From the NCBI GenBank assembly GCA_000681355.2, contig JJNX02000002.1, positions 27,192 through 91,191 of the forward strand: DNA of 64,000 nt. The letters run 5' to 3'. The notes under the pieces were generated by a model. That model was given only the letters and a program-made list of their open reading frames with translations, did not search any database and was not told the origin of the DNA. Numbering within the stretch: the first letter of the stretch is position 1; each line of letters begins with the position of its first letter. A program made the position numbers and the translations under genes. Below, piece by piece: positions 8,029 through 17,381 of the stretch. Origin of the DNA: Peptococcaceae bacterium SCADC1_2_3 (GTDB lineage: Bacteria > Bacillota > Desulfotomaculia > Desulfotomaculales > Nap2-2B).

Positions 8029-8841
8029 ATGCCCGGGTTACAAATAGCGGTATGTGTTAAATTTATTCTCGACCCAAAAGATATATCTGAAGAAAGCATA
8101 GATCCTGCAACAGGCACAATAAATCGCACTAAATACAAACTAGTTATTAATCCTTTAGACAAACATGCGCTTTTTGCCGCCCGTCAACTGCAAAAGATAG
8201 CCGGAGGGGCAGTTACCGTAGTTAGTATGGGACCGCCTTCCATTGCTGAAGATTTAACCGAAACTTTAGCCCTAGGTGCAGATCATGCTTTTCTACTTAG
8301 CGACCCGCTATTTGCCGGAGCAGATACATTAGCCACTTCTTACGCCCTGGCCTGCGGCATTAAAAAGTTCGTCAGCGACTTTGATATAATTTTATGCGGA
8401 GCCAGAAGTCTGGATGGAAGCACCGCCCAGGTAGGACCTCAACTGGCAACTCATTTAGAGGTGACTTGCGTAACCAACATATCCGCCTTAAGTTGGAAAC
8501 AGGATGGATTTTTTAACCTCAGGATGAAGCTGGAAGATGGTTATTTGTCTTTCGCCGCCAAACCCCCGGTGCTGTGTACGGTAAACCGGGATCTTAACAC
8601 GCCTCACCCACCAACATTAATGGATATTGTTATGGCTCGAAGTAAAAATGTTGCCGTTATTTCTACCCAAGATTTAGACCTTGATTTAAACCGCGTAGGA
8701 CTAGCCGGTTCCCCTACCCGGTTTAAAGACATGTTTTACCCCCCGTCAAAGCGAAAAAGAGATTTGCTTACAGGTTCACCGGAGGAAATGGTAAAGACAT
8801 TATTTCAAGAATTAAGAACGAAAGGCATGTTCGGCCAATGA
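8029..8841 (+). CDS. etfB: Electron transfer flavoprotein beta subunit
   Basis: Small subunit of the EtfAB heterodimer, which passes electrons between an acyl-CoA dehydrogenase and the redox chain. Typical segments are CVKFILDP at the start, DKHALFAARQL, LALGADHAFLL and CGARSLDGSTAQVGPQLA. At 270 residues it is normal length. GAGGCGGTGA precedes the ATG. It overlaps etfA by four bases (ATGA). EtfAB of anaerobic Firmicutes can bifurcate electrons to ferredoxin; I cannot decide that here by eye. Confidence 0.93.
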   Translation: MPGLQIAVCVKFILDPKDISEESIDPATGTINRTKYKLVINPLDKHALFAARQLQKIAGGAVTVVSMGPPSIAEDLTETLALGADHAFLLSDPLFAGADTLATSYALACGIKKFVSDFDIILCGARSLDGSTAQVGPQLATHLEVTCVTNISALSWKQDGFFNLRMKLEDGYLSFAAKPPVLCTVNRDLNTPHPPTLMDIVMARSKNVAVISTQDLDLDLNRVGLAGSPTRFKDMFYPPSKRKRDLLTGSPEEMVKTLFQELRTKGMFGQ

Positions 8842-9821
8842 AACCTGAAATTTGGGTATTTATAGAAACGCGTTGGGGAAAAATAATGGCGGTAAGTATA
8901 GAATTAATTGGTCAAGCGCGTAAGTTGGCCTCACAAAACTATGAGGTGGCGGCTATTTTAACGGGAGATAACTTAAATCCTTTTTTAAGCCCGCTAATTA
9001 AAGCCGGGGCTGATAAAATCTACGTTTTTGCCCATCCCGCTTTAACCAGTTATCGCAGCGATTTGTATCCTAGCCTTATTGCCCAGTTAGCCAATAAATA
9101 CCAGCCAGCCGTGATTTTGGTAGGAGCTACCACTATAGGCCGGGACCTGGCCCCGGCAGTCGCAGCGCTATTATACACCGGTTGTGTAGCTGATTGTTGC
9201 CAATTATACTTTGACGCCAAGGGAGAATTGCTTCAAATTGTACCTGCTTTTGGTATCCATGCCATGGCTACCATTGTCACTCCCAATCACCGGCCTAAAA
9301 TAGCCACCGTACGTCCTGGTGTTTTTCCTAAACCAAAGGATGCTTCATGTACCGGCAAAATAGAATATTTATCCCTTAGCTTGCCTCCTGAAAGATTAAT
9401 TTTTCAAGAAGCTATACGCGAGACAATTTCTCCTTCCTCCTTAATTGAGGCAAGCGTTGTTGTTGCCGGAGGTAGCGGTATAGGCTGTCAAGAAGGGTGG
9501 GACATGTTGCAAGAACTAGCTATCCTCCTGCATGGCGCTTTAGGTGGCACCCGTCCTGCCGCAGATGATGGCTGGATTCCGGAAAGCCAAATGATTGGGC
9601 AAAGTGGGCAAATTATTCGCCCGGATTTATATATTGCGGTAGGTATTTCCGGAGATATGCAACATATGGTCGGGGCTCAAGATGCAAAAGTGATTGTGGC
9701 TATTAATAAAGATAAGCGGGCCCCTATTTTTCAACAAGCAGATTATGGTATAACAGGTGATTATAAAGTAGTTATACCCCTTATGCTTAATTTTATTAAA
9801 AATAAAGAGGAGGATTTTTAA
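8838..9821 (+). CDS. etfA: Electron transfer flavoprotein alpha subunit
   Basis: Large EtfAB subunit, 327 residues. The C-terminal FAD-binding domain is clear: GALGGTRPAADDGW, MIGQSGQII, YIAVGISGDMQHM and VIVAINKDKRAPIFQQADYGI. The N-terminal half has LVGATTIGRDLAPAVAALL. It is fused by overlap to etfB and followed two bases later by the dehydrogenase gene, so the three form one operon. No ferredoxin-like extension is present. Confidence 0.93.
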   Translation: MKPEIWVFIETRWGKIMAVSIELIGQARKLASQNYEVAAILTGDNLNPFLSPLIKAGADKIYVFAHPALTSYRSDLYPSLIAQLANKYQPAVILVGATTIGRDLAPAVAALLYTGCVADCCQLYFDAKGELLQIVPAFGIHAMATIVTPNHRPKIATVRPGVFPKPKDASCTGKIEYLSLSLPPERLIFQEAIRETISPSSLIEASVVVAGGSGIGCQEGWDMLQELAILLHGALGGTRPAADDGWIPESQMIGQSGQIIRPDLYIAVGISGDMQHMVGAQDAKVIVAINKDKRAPIFQQADYGITGDYKVVIPLMLNFIKNKEEDF

Positions 9822-9822
9822 G

Positions 9823-10968
9823 GTGAATCTTCAATTTACCACCGAACAAGAACTATTACGTAAAACAGTAAGAGAATTTGCGGAAACCCAAGTTGCCCCT
9901 TTGGTAGAAGAAATGGAACGAACAGATGAAATGCCCATGGAGTTGGTTAAAATAATGGCCGACCAGGGCTATTATGGAGTCACGATTCCGCAAACCTATG
10001 GAGGATCGGGTCTGGGTCATGTAGCCCGGCTTATTATCCTGGAGGAAGTGGGCCGGATTTCAGCCGCCGTTAGTATGTCCTTGCAGTGTCTTCAATTTGG
10101 CGGGGGCTGCCTTAGTAGTTCAGGAAATGAGGCGCAAAAACAAAAATACATTCTTGATTTTATCCAGGGAAAAAATATAGCCGCTGCTGCCATTACCGAA
10201 GCTACGGGAGGATCTGACCCTTCAGCCACAGCCACAGAAGCAATTGAACATGATGATTATTATCTTCTTAACGGACGTAAGGTCTTTATTACTAATTCTA
10301 ATATTGCCAATATGGCCGTTGTTCTGACCAAAACAAAAGACGAACCAAAAAAAGAATTTAGTACATTTATTGTAGATAAAAGCATGGCTGGTTTTCGGGC
10401 CGGACGAGTTGAAAATAAAATTGGCTTTAAGGGTTGTGGAACTGGTGAGCTAGTTTTTGAAAACTGTAGAGTACCAAAAGAAAATCTTTTAGGCAAACCA
10501 GGTCAGGGGTTAGCTATTGCCTTAAAAGGAGTTAGTGAATATGGCCGGGTTGGTATTATTGGAGTGGCGTTAGGAATAATGCAGGCTTCTTACGAGGCAG
10601 CTTTAAAATTTTCCCGCGAGCGGGTAATGTATGGAAAACCAATCAGCAACCTTCCTGCTGTTTATTACCGCATTGCGGAAATATACGCTGACCTTGAAGC
10701 CAGCAGGTTATTGGCTTACCGGGCCGTTTGGCTGCTTGACCAGGAAAAATATGCTGATGTCGAAATAGCGGCGGCAAAATTTTTCGTTACGGAAGCTGCA
10801 CTGCGCTGCACACGTAAAGCAATGGACATTCATGGTGGTTATGGTTGCATTAAAGAATACGCAGTAGAAAGATACTGCCGTGATGCTCAGCTTTTAATTC
10901 CTGCTGATGGAACTAACGATATTCAACGGATGGTGGTTGGCCGCACCCTTGCGTCCAGTAAAAAATAG
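9823..10968 (+). CDS. Acyl-CoA dehydrogenase with Asp in place of the usual catalytic Glu
   Basis: A 381-residue flavin acyl-CoA dehydrogenase, the EtfAB partner. The GTG start at 9823 follows AGAGGAGG. Family landmarks: ITEATGGSD near residue 125, ENKIGFKGCGTGEL, RERVMYGKPI, and the C-terminal HGGYGCIKEYAVERYCRDAQ. Short-chain enzymes then have YEGT-N/S-EIQR with the catalytic base Glu; here it reads PADGTNDIQR, placing D362 in that position. An Asp base is known in some alicyclic acyl-CoA dehydrogenases (from memory), so the substrate may be unusual. Function as an acyl-CoA dehydrogenase is well supported; the substrate is not. Confidence 0.9.
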   Translation: MNLQFTTEQELLRKTVREFAETQVAPLVEEMERTDEMPMELVKIMADQGYYGVTIPQTYGGSGLGHVARLIILEEVGRISAAVSMSLQCLQFGGGCLSSSGNEAQKQKYILDFIQGKNIAAAAITEATGGSDPSATATEAIEHDDYYLLNGRKVFITNSNIANMAVVLTKTKDEPKKEFSTFIVDKSMAGFRAGRVENKIGFKGCGTGELVFENCRVPKENLLGKPGQGLAIALKGVSEYGRVGIIGVALGIMQASYEAALKFSRERVMYGKPISNLPAVYYRIAEIYADLEASRLLAYRAVWLLDQEKYADVEIAAAKFFVTEAALRCTRKAMDIHGGYGCIKEYAVERYCRDAQLLIPADGTNDIQRMVVGRTLASSKK

Positions 10969-11006
10969 TTTAAAAAACAAATATCCGGAACCGGAATAAT
11001 ATTTAA

Positions 11007-11034
11007 TTGACAACAAAAAACTTAATGGTAAAAT
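11007..11034 (+). promoter_or_regulatory. Sigma-A promoter for the bifunctional nuclease gene
   Basis: TTGACA at 11007-11012, a 16-base spacer and TAAAAT at 11029-11034 preceded by TGG (extended -10). It leads into the gene at 11096. Confidence 0.75.
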
Positions 11035-11095
11035 ACTTGTAAATATAATCTTACCGAAATTTCTAAAAGTCTTAAGTAAGAGAGAGGGTAAAAAT

Positions 11096-11572
11096 ATGAT
11101 TCCCGTTAGTGTAAAAGGAATTGCTTATGATGCTTCCGGCAACCCGGTTGTTCTTTTAATTGACCAAAAAGAAGAGCGGGTTTTACCTATTTGGATAGGT
11201 CCGTTAGAAGCCCATGCTATTGCCGTAGCTTTGGAGAAAGCAAACTTACCCCGCCCTTTAACTCATGATTTATTGAAAAACGTATGTGATCGTTTAGGTG
11301 CTCAGGTATCCCAAGTAGTAATTAGTGACTTGCTGGATAATACTTTTTACGCTGAGGTTCACCTGGTGTTACCAAAAGAAGAATTGGTTTTAGATGCCCG
11401 GCCAAGTGATGCAATAGCATTAGCCCTGCGTGCCGTTACACCTGTTTTTTTAAGCGATAAACTTACCAGTCATATGTTAAACATTAAAGATTTATTTGAC
11501 GAAGAAGCCCAGGCCGAATTGCAAAATATACTCAATACCAGCGAAGAAGAGGAAAAAAAGTTGCTGCATTAA
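11096..11572 (+). CDS. Bifunctional nuclease family protein (DUF151)
   Basis: A 158-residue single-domain protein of the bifunctional DNase/RNase family. Diagnostic segments are VLLIDQKEERVLPIWIGPLEAHAIA, PLTHDLLKN (with the conserved His-Asp) and DARPSDAIALALR. Its role in clostridia is not established. It is transcribed from its own promoter at 11007 with GAGAGAGGGT before the ATG, and ends four bases into the convergent pheA gene, leaving no room for a separate terminator. Confidence 0.88.
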   Translation: MIPVSVKGIAYDASGNPVVLLIDQKEERVLPIWIGPLEAHAIAVALEKANLPRPLTHDLLKNVCDRLGAQVSQVVISDLLDNTFYAEVHLVLPKEELVLDARPSDAIALALRAVTPVFLSDKLTSHMLNIKDLFDEEAQAELQNILNTSEEEEKKLLH

Positions 11573-12435
11573 CATTGGTGCGCAGGATAAGAGCCTAATA
11601 CTCGTAACGAAAGAGTATGATTTACAATTTCGTCTAGTGCTTTACGCACCTCTTTGTCTAAACGATGGCCTAAAAAATCAATAAAAAAGAGGTAATCTCC
11701 CAATTTACGTTTGGCGGGACGGGATTCAATCCGGGTAAGGTTAATATTGCGCCGGGCAAATTCGGCTAAAATACTGTAAAGCGCTCCGGGACGATCCTTA
11801 ATTGTAACTATAACGGACGTCTTGCAACCAGGGACTTGTTCATTATCTTCCAGTCCAACGACCATAAAGCGGGTAGCATTATCGGGATAATCATTTATAT
11901 TACTAGCCAATACCTGTAAGCCGTTATTTTCAGCCGCCAAAGTTGTCCCAATAGCTGCCCAAGGCTCATGACTGCCGGCTACTAAGGCGGCAGCACTAGC
12001 GGTGCTGCTTGTTTCTATGGTCTCTACGTCAGGAAAATTTTGTTCAATATAGTTCCTGCACTGAGCCAACGGCTGGGGATGGGAGATAATTTGCTTTAGG
12101 CCGGACAGCTTCGTACCGGGACGGACTAATAAGTGATGTATTACCGCTAGAATTATTTCTTTTTGGAAATATATATTAAAAAAATTATGGGCCAGTAAGT
12201 CTAGAGTTTGGTTAACCGCTCCTTCTACAGAATTTTCTAAAGGTACTATTCCCACCGTCACGGTCCCTTTTTCTACGGCTAACAGCACTTTTTGCAGAGA
12301 CGAAAAGGGGGTAAGCATAATTTCGTCTTGGTGCTCATTTTTAGACATATCTTTTTTTATCTTTTCTTCAATATAATAACGGACCGCCAACTCAGAAAAG
12401 GTACCCGGAGGGCCAAGGTAACCAATATTTAGCAT
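11569..12435 (-). CDS. pheA: Prephenate dehydratase
   Basis: Converts prephenate to phenylpyruvate in phenylalanine synthesis. The catalytic domain begins IGYLGPPGTFSELA and contains the catalytic Thr in NATRFMVVG; ASNINDYPDN is also typical. A C-terminal ACT domain (VTIKDRPGALYSILAEFA, then ESRPAK) gives phenylalanine feedback inhibition. It is monofunctional, with no chorismate mutase domain. AAAGGAG precedes the ATG. trxB lies 41 bases upstream on the same strand. Confidence 0.93.
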   Translation of the reverse strand: MLNIGYLGPPGTFSELAVRYYIEEKIKKDMSKNEHQDEIMLTPFSSLQKVLLAVEKGTVTVGIVPLENSVEGAVNQTLDLLAHNFFNIYFQKEIILAVIHHLLVRPGTKLSGLKQIISHPQPLAQCRNYIEQNFPDVETIETSSTASAAALVAGSHEPWAAIGTTLAAENNGLQVLASNINDYPDNATRFMVVGLEDNEQVPGCKTSVIVTIKDRPGALYSILAEFARRNINLTRIESRPAKRKLGDYLFFIDFLGHRLDKEVRKALDEIVNHTLSLRVLGSYPAHQC

Positions 12436-12476
12436 TAATAACTCCTTTCTATAAAAATACTGCTTTCCTTAAAAAT

Positions 12477-13418
12477 TTATTTTTTTATTTTATTTTTTCG
12501 TTCTATTTCCTGATGGTACTTTTTGGCTGCGGTGGCCGCTATGGCGCCATCCGCTACCGCCGTTACGATTTGACGCAAGTTCTTTTTCCGCACATCACCG
12601 GCCGCAAATAACCCCGGACATTTGGTCCCCATTTCCTCGTCAGTAACAACATACCCCTGCTCGTTTAATGTTGCCAGGTCTTTTACCAGTTCAGAGTTGG
12701 GCCGTGTCCCACCATAAACAAAAACTCCTGCCACCTCAAGATGCCGGCTTTCACCGGTACGCACATCTTTAATCTTAATTCCTGTTACCACTTCATCTCC
12801 GTGTATTTCCTTTACGGTATGATTTAAAATAAATTCTATCTTAGGATTTTCCCTGGCCCGAAGCAAGTTGATTGTTGCTGCCTGCAGTTCTTCTCTTTTG
12901 TGGATAAGATACACCTTAGCCGCAAAGTTAGTCAAAAACAAAGCTTCTTCAACCGCGGCGTCGCTACCGCCAACTACCGCAATATGCTTATCCCGAAAAA
13001 AGGCGCCGTCGCAAGTAGCACAATAAGAAACCCCCCGGCCATGAAAATCATGTTCTCCTTTTACTTTTAGCAGCTTTGGTTGCGTGCCGGTAGCCAGGAT
13101 GACGGCTTGCGCCTTTATTTCCTCACTGCTTGTATTAACCATAAAGATACCGTTGGCCCAAGTTAGGGACTGTACCTGATCAATAATAAATTTTACCCCA
13201 AAGTGACGGGCCTGCTTTTCCATTTGCGCCATCAGCTCAGGACCGCTAATCCCATCGGCAAAGCCAGGGTAATTCTCAACCAGGTATGCAGTCGCCGCTG
13301 TACCGCCGGGGACTCCTCTTTCAATTAAAACTACGTCTAGATTAGCCCGGGCAGCGTAAATTCCTGCGGCCAAACCTGCGGGTCCGCCGCCAATAATGAT
13401 GAGTTCTCCTTTTTCCAT
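12477..13418 (-). CDS. trxB: Thioredoxin reductase (NADPH, FAD)
   Basis: A 313-residue low-molecular-weight thioredoxin reductase. FAD site GGGPAGLAAGIYAARA at the N-terminus, redox-active CATC (in SYCATCDGAFF), the NADPH-binding region VVGGSDAAVEEALFL, and the closing LFAAGDVRKKNLRQIVTAVADGA. All functional residues are visible. GAGGTAAAAATAAG precedes the ATG. No thioredoxin gene is adjacent. Confidence 0.93.
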   Translation of the reverse strand: MEKGELIIIGGGPAGLAAGIYAARANLDVVLIERGVPGGTAATAYLVENYPGFADGISGPELMAQMEKQARHFGVKFIIDQVQSLTWANGIFMVNTSSEEIKAQAVILATGTQPKLLKVKGEHDFHGRGVSYCATCDGAFFRDKHIAVVGGSDAAVEEALFLTNFAAKVYLIHKREELQAATINLLRARENPKIEFILNHTVKEIHGDEVVTGIKIKDVRTGESRHLEVAGVFVYGGTRPNSELVKDLATLNEQGYVVTDEEMGTKCPGLFAAGDVRKKNLRQIVTAVADGAIAATAAKKYHQEIERKNKIKK

Positions 13419-13435
13419 CTTATTTTTACCTCCGC

Positions 13436-13482
13436 TTCGGGCAGGCAGGATGCCTACCCTACAAGCCTGCCCTACTTATCCT
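13436..13482. repeat. CAGGC/GCCTG palindromic repeat
   Basis: GGGCAGGCAGGATGCCTACCC followed by GCCTGCCC forms overlapping inverted repeats between thrB and trxB. It resembles the elements at 19481, 27728, 34823 and 47685 and is counted here as a member of that family. Confidence 0.55.
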
Positions 13483-13485
13483 GTT

Positions 13486-14391
13486 TTATGGCTTAACCTC
13501 TAAAGCCCTTGCTCCCGTCAGACTGGGTTCCAAAACCATGGTTTTGGCCGGCACCCCATTTTCTCTAAAGGTCTCACTCATCACCTGGGCAATATGTTCC
13601 GGATTACGGTCAACAAAAGCAGCTATGGCCGGGCCAGCACCACTTAAGGTCACCCCTCGCGCTCCGGCCAGGCGAGCCGCGGCAAAAACTTTTTTCATCC
13701 CCGGAACAAGTGGCGCCCGGTAAGGTTGGTGAAGGCGGTCTTCCATAGCCGTAGCCAAAAAACTTAAATCTCCCTGGTGCAAGGCAGCTACTAACAAGGC
13801 TAACCGGCCCAAATTAAAAACCGCATCCTGTAAACTTACCTGTTGGGGCAGCACTTCACGTGATTTTTTCGTCGCTAAAGAATAACCAGGAATGCCAATG
13901 ATCACCCTTAACCCGGGAGGAGGGGAAATCTTCAGGCATTTTATTTCACTATCTACCGGAACAGAAACTAAAATTCCTCCGTAAATGGCCGGCGCCACGT
14001 TATCTGGATGCCCTTCTATGTTTGCCGCCAGGGTAAGAATATCTTTTAAGGATAGCTTGCCGCCGGATAACGCGTTGGCACCAATTAAACCACCCACAAT
14101 GGCGGCCGCGCTGCTCCCCAATCCCCTGGTCACCGGAATATGATTAATTAACTTAATTTTAAGACCCTTTAGGGGATAATTAATTTGCTTAAACAAGCGA
14201 CATACTGCCTGGTAGACAATGTTTCTTTCGTCACGGGCTATTTCTTTTGCTCCTTCGCCAATCACTTCTATGGAAATACCAGCGGCTTTTTGTTCCAGCT
14301 CAATAATATTATAAAGCTTAAGCGCCATTCCCAGGCAATCTAAGCCGGGTCCGAGGTTAGCCGTGGTGGCAGGAACCTGGACGCGGACCAT
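13486..14391 (-). CDS. thrB: Homoserine kinase
   Basis: GHMP-family kinase phosphorylating homoserine in threonine synthesis. It shows the start VQVPATTANLGPGLDCLGMAL, the ATP-binding PVTRGLGSSAAAIVGGL and the C-terminal GARGVTLSGAGPAIAAF. Length 301 is normal. It follows hom on the minus strand with 14 bases between them, so both are cotranscribed from the promoter near 15750. No thrC lies in the window. Confidence 0.94.
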   Translation of the reverse strand: MVRVQVPATTANLGPGLDCLGMALKLYNIIELEQKAAGISIEVIGEGAKEIARDERNIVYQAVCRLFKQINYPLKGLKIKLINHIPVTRGLGSSAAAIVGGLIGANALSGGKLSLKDILTLAANIEGHPDNVAPAIYGGILVSVPVDSEIKCLKISPPPGLRVIIGIPGYSLATKKSREVLPQQVSLQDAVFNLGRLALLVAALHQGDLSFLATAMEDRLHQPYRAPLVPGMKKVFAAARLAGARGVTLSGAGPAIAAFVDRNPEHIAQVMSETFRENGVPAKTMVLEPSLTGARALEVKP

Positions 14392-14405
14392 AAAAATCCC
14401 CCATT

Positions 14406-15707
14406 TTAAGTTTCTTCCCCTTCTACCCTAATAAAATTACATACTTCTTTAACTGCTGACAACTGGCTTATCAGATTTAGGGCTGCGCGGAAATTTTGTT
14501 CCTTAACCCGGTGGGTAACCAAAACAATTTCAGCCTGCTGGTCAAGGTTAAGCTTTTGAATTACGGAAGCCAGACTAACTTTTTTATCCCCAAAAGCATA
14601 AGCTATGGAAGCCAATACTCCAGGACGGTCATCTACTATTAAGCGTAAGTAATACTTACATTCAACTTCTCCTATTGGTTTGATTGGTTTTTGAGCATAA
14701 CAAGTACACTTAATAATTCCCGGTACTTTATACAAACGGTGGCGAGCAGCGTCCATAATATCCGCAACCACTGCGCTGCCTGTTGGCAGCGCTCCGGCTC
14801 CTTGCCCGTAAAACATTGTATCCCCCGCCGCATCACCCCTGATGAAAATAGCGTTGAACACTCCATTAACCGCCGCTAAAGGATGACTTTGGGGAATGAG
14901 AGCCGGATGTACCCGTACTTCCACCCCTTCCGGAGTTTCTTTGGCCATCCCCAACAACTTAACGGCATAGTTCAGCTCCCGGGCGTAATTAATGTCCCTG
15001 GCGGTTATACGGGTGATTCCCTCAACGTATACATCGTTAATTAACACGCGGGTATTAAAAGCAATAGAAGCTAAAATAGCAATTTTACGCGCGGCATCCA
15101 GCCCTTCAATATCGGCTGTCGGGTCTCTTTCCGCGTAACCTAACTCTTGCGCCTCTAAAAGAGCGTTGGTAAAATCAACTCCCTGATAGCTCATTTTAGT
15201 TAAAATATAATTGGTCGTACCGTTAATAATCCCCATAACTTCTTTAATCTGGTTTGCCGCCAGACATTGCTTTAAGGGACGGATAATAGGTATACCGCCG
15301 GCTACGCTGCCTTCAAAAAGCAAATCTGCTTTCCCTGCGGCGGCGGCTTCAAAAAGTTCTTTCCCGTGTAAAGCTAGCAAATCTTTATTAGCGGTAACTA
15401 CACTTTTACCACGTTCTAAAGCGGAAAGCACGTAATTTAAAGCAGGTTCTAGACCACCTATTAATTCCACCACAATCTCTATTTCAGGATCTTCTAAAAT
15501 ATCGCGATAATCTTTGGTTAAAAGTGCCGGGTCAAGCTCCATGCCCCTGTCTTTGGCTAAATCACGCACTAAAATACGGGTTACTTTAATTTCCGCTCCT
15601 ACTTTTTGCGTAAGATTGTCTTTATTACCCGTCAGGATACGGTAAGTCCCTTGTCCTACAGTCCCTAAGCCTAATAAGCCTACCTTTATTATTGGAAACA
15701 AGCACAT
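14406..15707 (-). CDS. hom: Homoserine dehydrogenase with ACT domain
   Basis: NAD(P)-dependent reduction of aspartate semialdehyde to homoserine. N-terminal Rossmann motif VGLLGLGTVGQGTYRIL; catalytic region GGIPIIRPLK and NYILTKM; C-terminal ACT domain (LIVDDRPGVLASIAYAFG) for threonine control. The AAAAAGGAG site is only two bases before ATG 15707, whereas TTG at 15701 sits at the ideal 8-base distance, so translation may really begin at 15701. Confidence 0.94.
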   Translation of the reverse strand: MCLFPIIKVGLLGLGTVGQGTYRILTGNKDNLTQKVGAEIKVTRILVRDLAKDRGMELDPALLTKDYRDILEDPEIEIVVELIGGLEPALNYVLSALERGKSVVTANKDLLALHGKELFEAAAAGKADLLFEGSVAGGIPIIRPLKQCLAANQIKEVMGIINGTTNYILTKMSYQGVDFTNALLEAQELGYAERDPTADIEGLDAARKIAILASIAFNTRVLINDVYVEGITRITARDINYARELNYAVKLLGMAKETPEGVEVRVHPALIPQSHPLAAVNGVFNAIFIRGDAAGDTMFYGQGAGALPTGSAVVADIMDAARHRLYKVPGIIKCTCYAQKPIKPIGEVECKYYLRLIVDDRPGVLASIAYAFGDKKVSLASVIQKLNLDQQAEIVLVTHRVKEQNFRAALNLISQLSAVKEVCNFIRVEGEET

Positions 15708-15743
15708 TACTCCTTTTTACCAAAAAAACTTAATGTGCTTATT

Positions 15744-15772
15744 ATTATAACATTAAAGAATTTTAGAGGCAA
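15744..15772 (-). promoter_or_regulatory. Sigma-A promoter of hom-thrB
   Basis: On the minus strand: TTGCCT (15767-15772), a 17-base spacer and TATAAT (15744-15749), with TGT just before it (extended -10). It reads into hom. Confidence 0.75.
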
Positions 15773-15817
15773 TGTTAGCTAATCAAAAATTCAATTAATC
15801 TATATATGGCTCAATAA

Positions 15818-17296
15818 TTAAATAATAATGCAAATTATACCGCCACCTTCGTTAACAATACGCTGCATAGTTTCTTGCAGTTTATATTGGGTATTTTCCG
15901 GTATCCGGTATAGTTTATTTTGAATACCCTCCCGCACTAAATCATGCAAGGATTTACCGAATATTTCTGACTGCCAGATTTTTTGGGGATTTTCTTCAAA
16001 TTCAGCCATCATATAGTGCACCAACTCTTCACATTGTTTTTCCGTTCCAAAAATAGGAGTAATTTCAGTGTCAATATTGGCCTTAATCAAGTGAATTGAT
16101 GGGGCACTGGCTTTAAGTCTTACTCCAAAACGACTGCCCTGTCTCATTAATTGGGGTTCTTCTAAAATCAATTCGTCTATACCGGGAATAACCACTCCGT
16201 AGCCGGATTCTTTCACCTCTTCCAAGGCGCCGGCCACTTTATCGTACGCTCTTTTAGCCCCGGTCAATTCCTTAAATAAACGGTATAGCAAACGTTCATC
16301 ATCCACCTGAAAGCCTGTTTCCTCGCTTAACGCTTTAAAATACATTTCAGGAGGTGAGGATGTATCAATAACGGCTACACCGGTACCCATATCCATTTCG
16401 TTTAGTTTTGTTCCGGAAATAAAATCGTACTGCGCCAAATTTTCTACGGCACTATTAACGTCCCGTAAGCGCCGGATGTTTTGAACTGTTTCCTGAACAA
16501 CCTGATCGAATTTTTCCCGTAACCAATGCTGAGAGTATAATTCCTCTATCCAGGAAGGTAAGTTAATTTTTACTTCATTTACGGGGAATTCAAATAAAAC
16601 ATTTTCCAAAATAAATAAGATGTCTTGTTGGGTTAGGTGTAAACAATCCACAGGCAAAACAGGAACGTCATATTTTTGGGATAAATCTTCCGCTAATTGA
16701 ATGGTTTCAAAATAATCCGGGCTCGTGCTATTTAGCAGTACTAAAAAGGGGCGGTTGATATCTTTAAATTCCGCAATAACCCTTTCTTCTGCCTCTACGT
16801 AATTTTCCCGCGGTATATCAGTTATGCTGCCATCGGTGGTTACCACAATGCCCATGGTGGAATGTTCAGAAATAACTTTACGCGTTCCCACCTCGGCTGC
16901 TTCCTGAAAAGGAATGGGTTCTTCAAACCACGGGGTGGTAACCATCCGCGGCCCGTTTTCTTCCTCTTCATAACCAAGCGCTCCCTCCACCCGGTAGCCC
17001 ACACAATCAATTAACCGTATTTTTACTTGAAGACCAGGGGCAATGCTTATTTCTACGGCCTCATTTGGTACAAATTTTGGCTCTGTGGTCATTATGGTTC
17101 TCCCCGCACCACTTTGCGGTAATTCATCTTTAGACCTTTCCTGATCATACGGATTTTTAATGTTGGGAATAACTAATAATTCCATAAAACGTTTAATAAA
17201 GGTTGATTTACCTGTACGTACTCCACCACTTACGCCCAAATAAATATCACCACCAGTACGTTCAGCAATGTCCCGAAAAAGATCTGATTTTTCCAT
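15818..17296 (-). CDS. spoIVA: Stage IV sporulation protein A
   Basis: Coat morphogenetic ATPase that polymerises on the forespore surface and anchors the spore coat. Length 492 equals that of the Bacillus protein as I recall it. The N-terminal ATPase domain has Walker A GVSGGVRTGKSTF and RTIMTTEPKFVPNEAVEI. The hydrophobic C-terminus GGGIICIII anchors to SpoVM at the membrane. Presence of spoIVA is strong evidence for an endospore former. A candidate sigma-E promoter lies upstream at 17352-17381. Confidence 0.97.
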   Translation of the reverse strand: MEKSDLFRDIAERTGGDIYLGVSGGVRTGKSTFIKRFMELLVIPNIKNPYDQERSKDELPQSGAGRTIMTTEPKFVPNEAVEISIAPGLQVKIRLIDCVGYRVEGALGYEEEENGPRMVTTPWFEEPIPFQEAAEVGTRKVISEHSTMGIVVTTDGSITDIPRENYVEAEERVIAEFKDINRPFLVLLNSTSPDYFETIQLAEDLSQKYDVPVLPVDCLHLTQQDILFILENVLFEFPVNEVKINLPSWIEELYSQHWLREKFDQVVQETVQNIRRLRDVNSAVENLAQYDFISGTKLNEMDMGTGVAVIDTSSPPEMYFKALSEETGFQVDDERLLYRLFKELTGAKRAYDKVAGALEEVKESGYGVVIPGIDELILEEPQLMRQGSRFGVRLKASAPSIHLIKANIDTEITPIFGTEKQCEELVHYMMAEFEENPQKIWQSEIFGKSLHDLVREGIQNKLYRIPENTQYKLQETMQRIVNEGGGIICIII

Positions 17297-17351
17297 GCCT
17301 AAGACTCCTTTCTAAAAAATGAAATTTTTACTGGCATACATTAACAATAAT

Positions 17352-17381
17352 ATATATATGAGCCTGGCAACAGAATATAAC
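17352..17381 (-). promoter_or_regulatory. Candidate sigma-E promoter of spoIVA
   Basis: Minus strand GTTATATT (17374-17381), a 13-base spacer and CATATATAT (17352-17360) resemble the mother-cell sigma-E consensus (-35 like TCATATT, -10 like CATACAAT). spoIVA is a sigma-E gene in Bacillus, which agrees. Confidence 0.45.
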
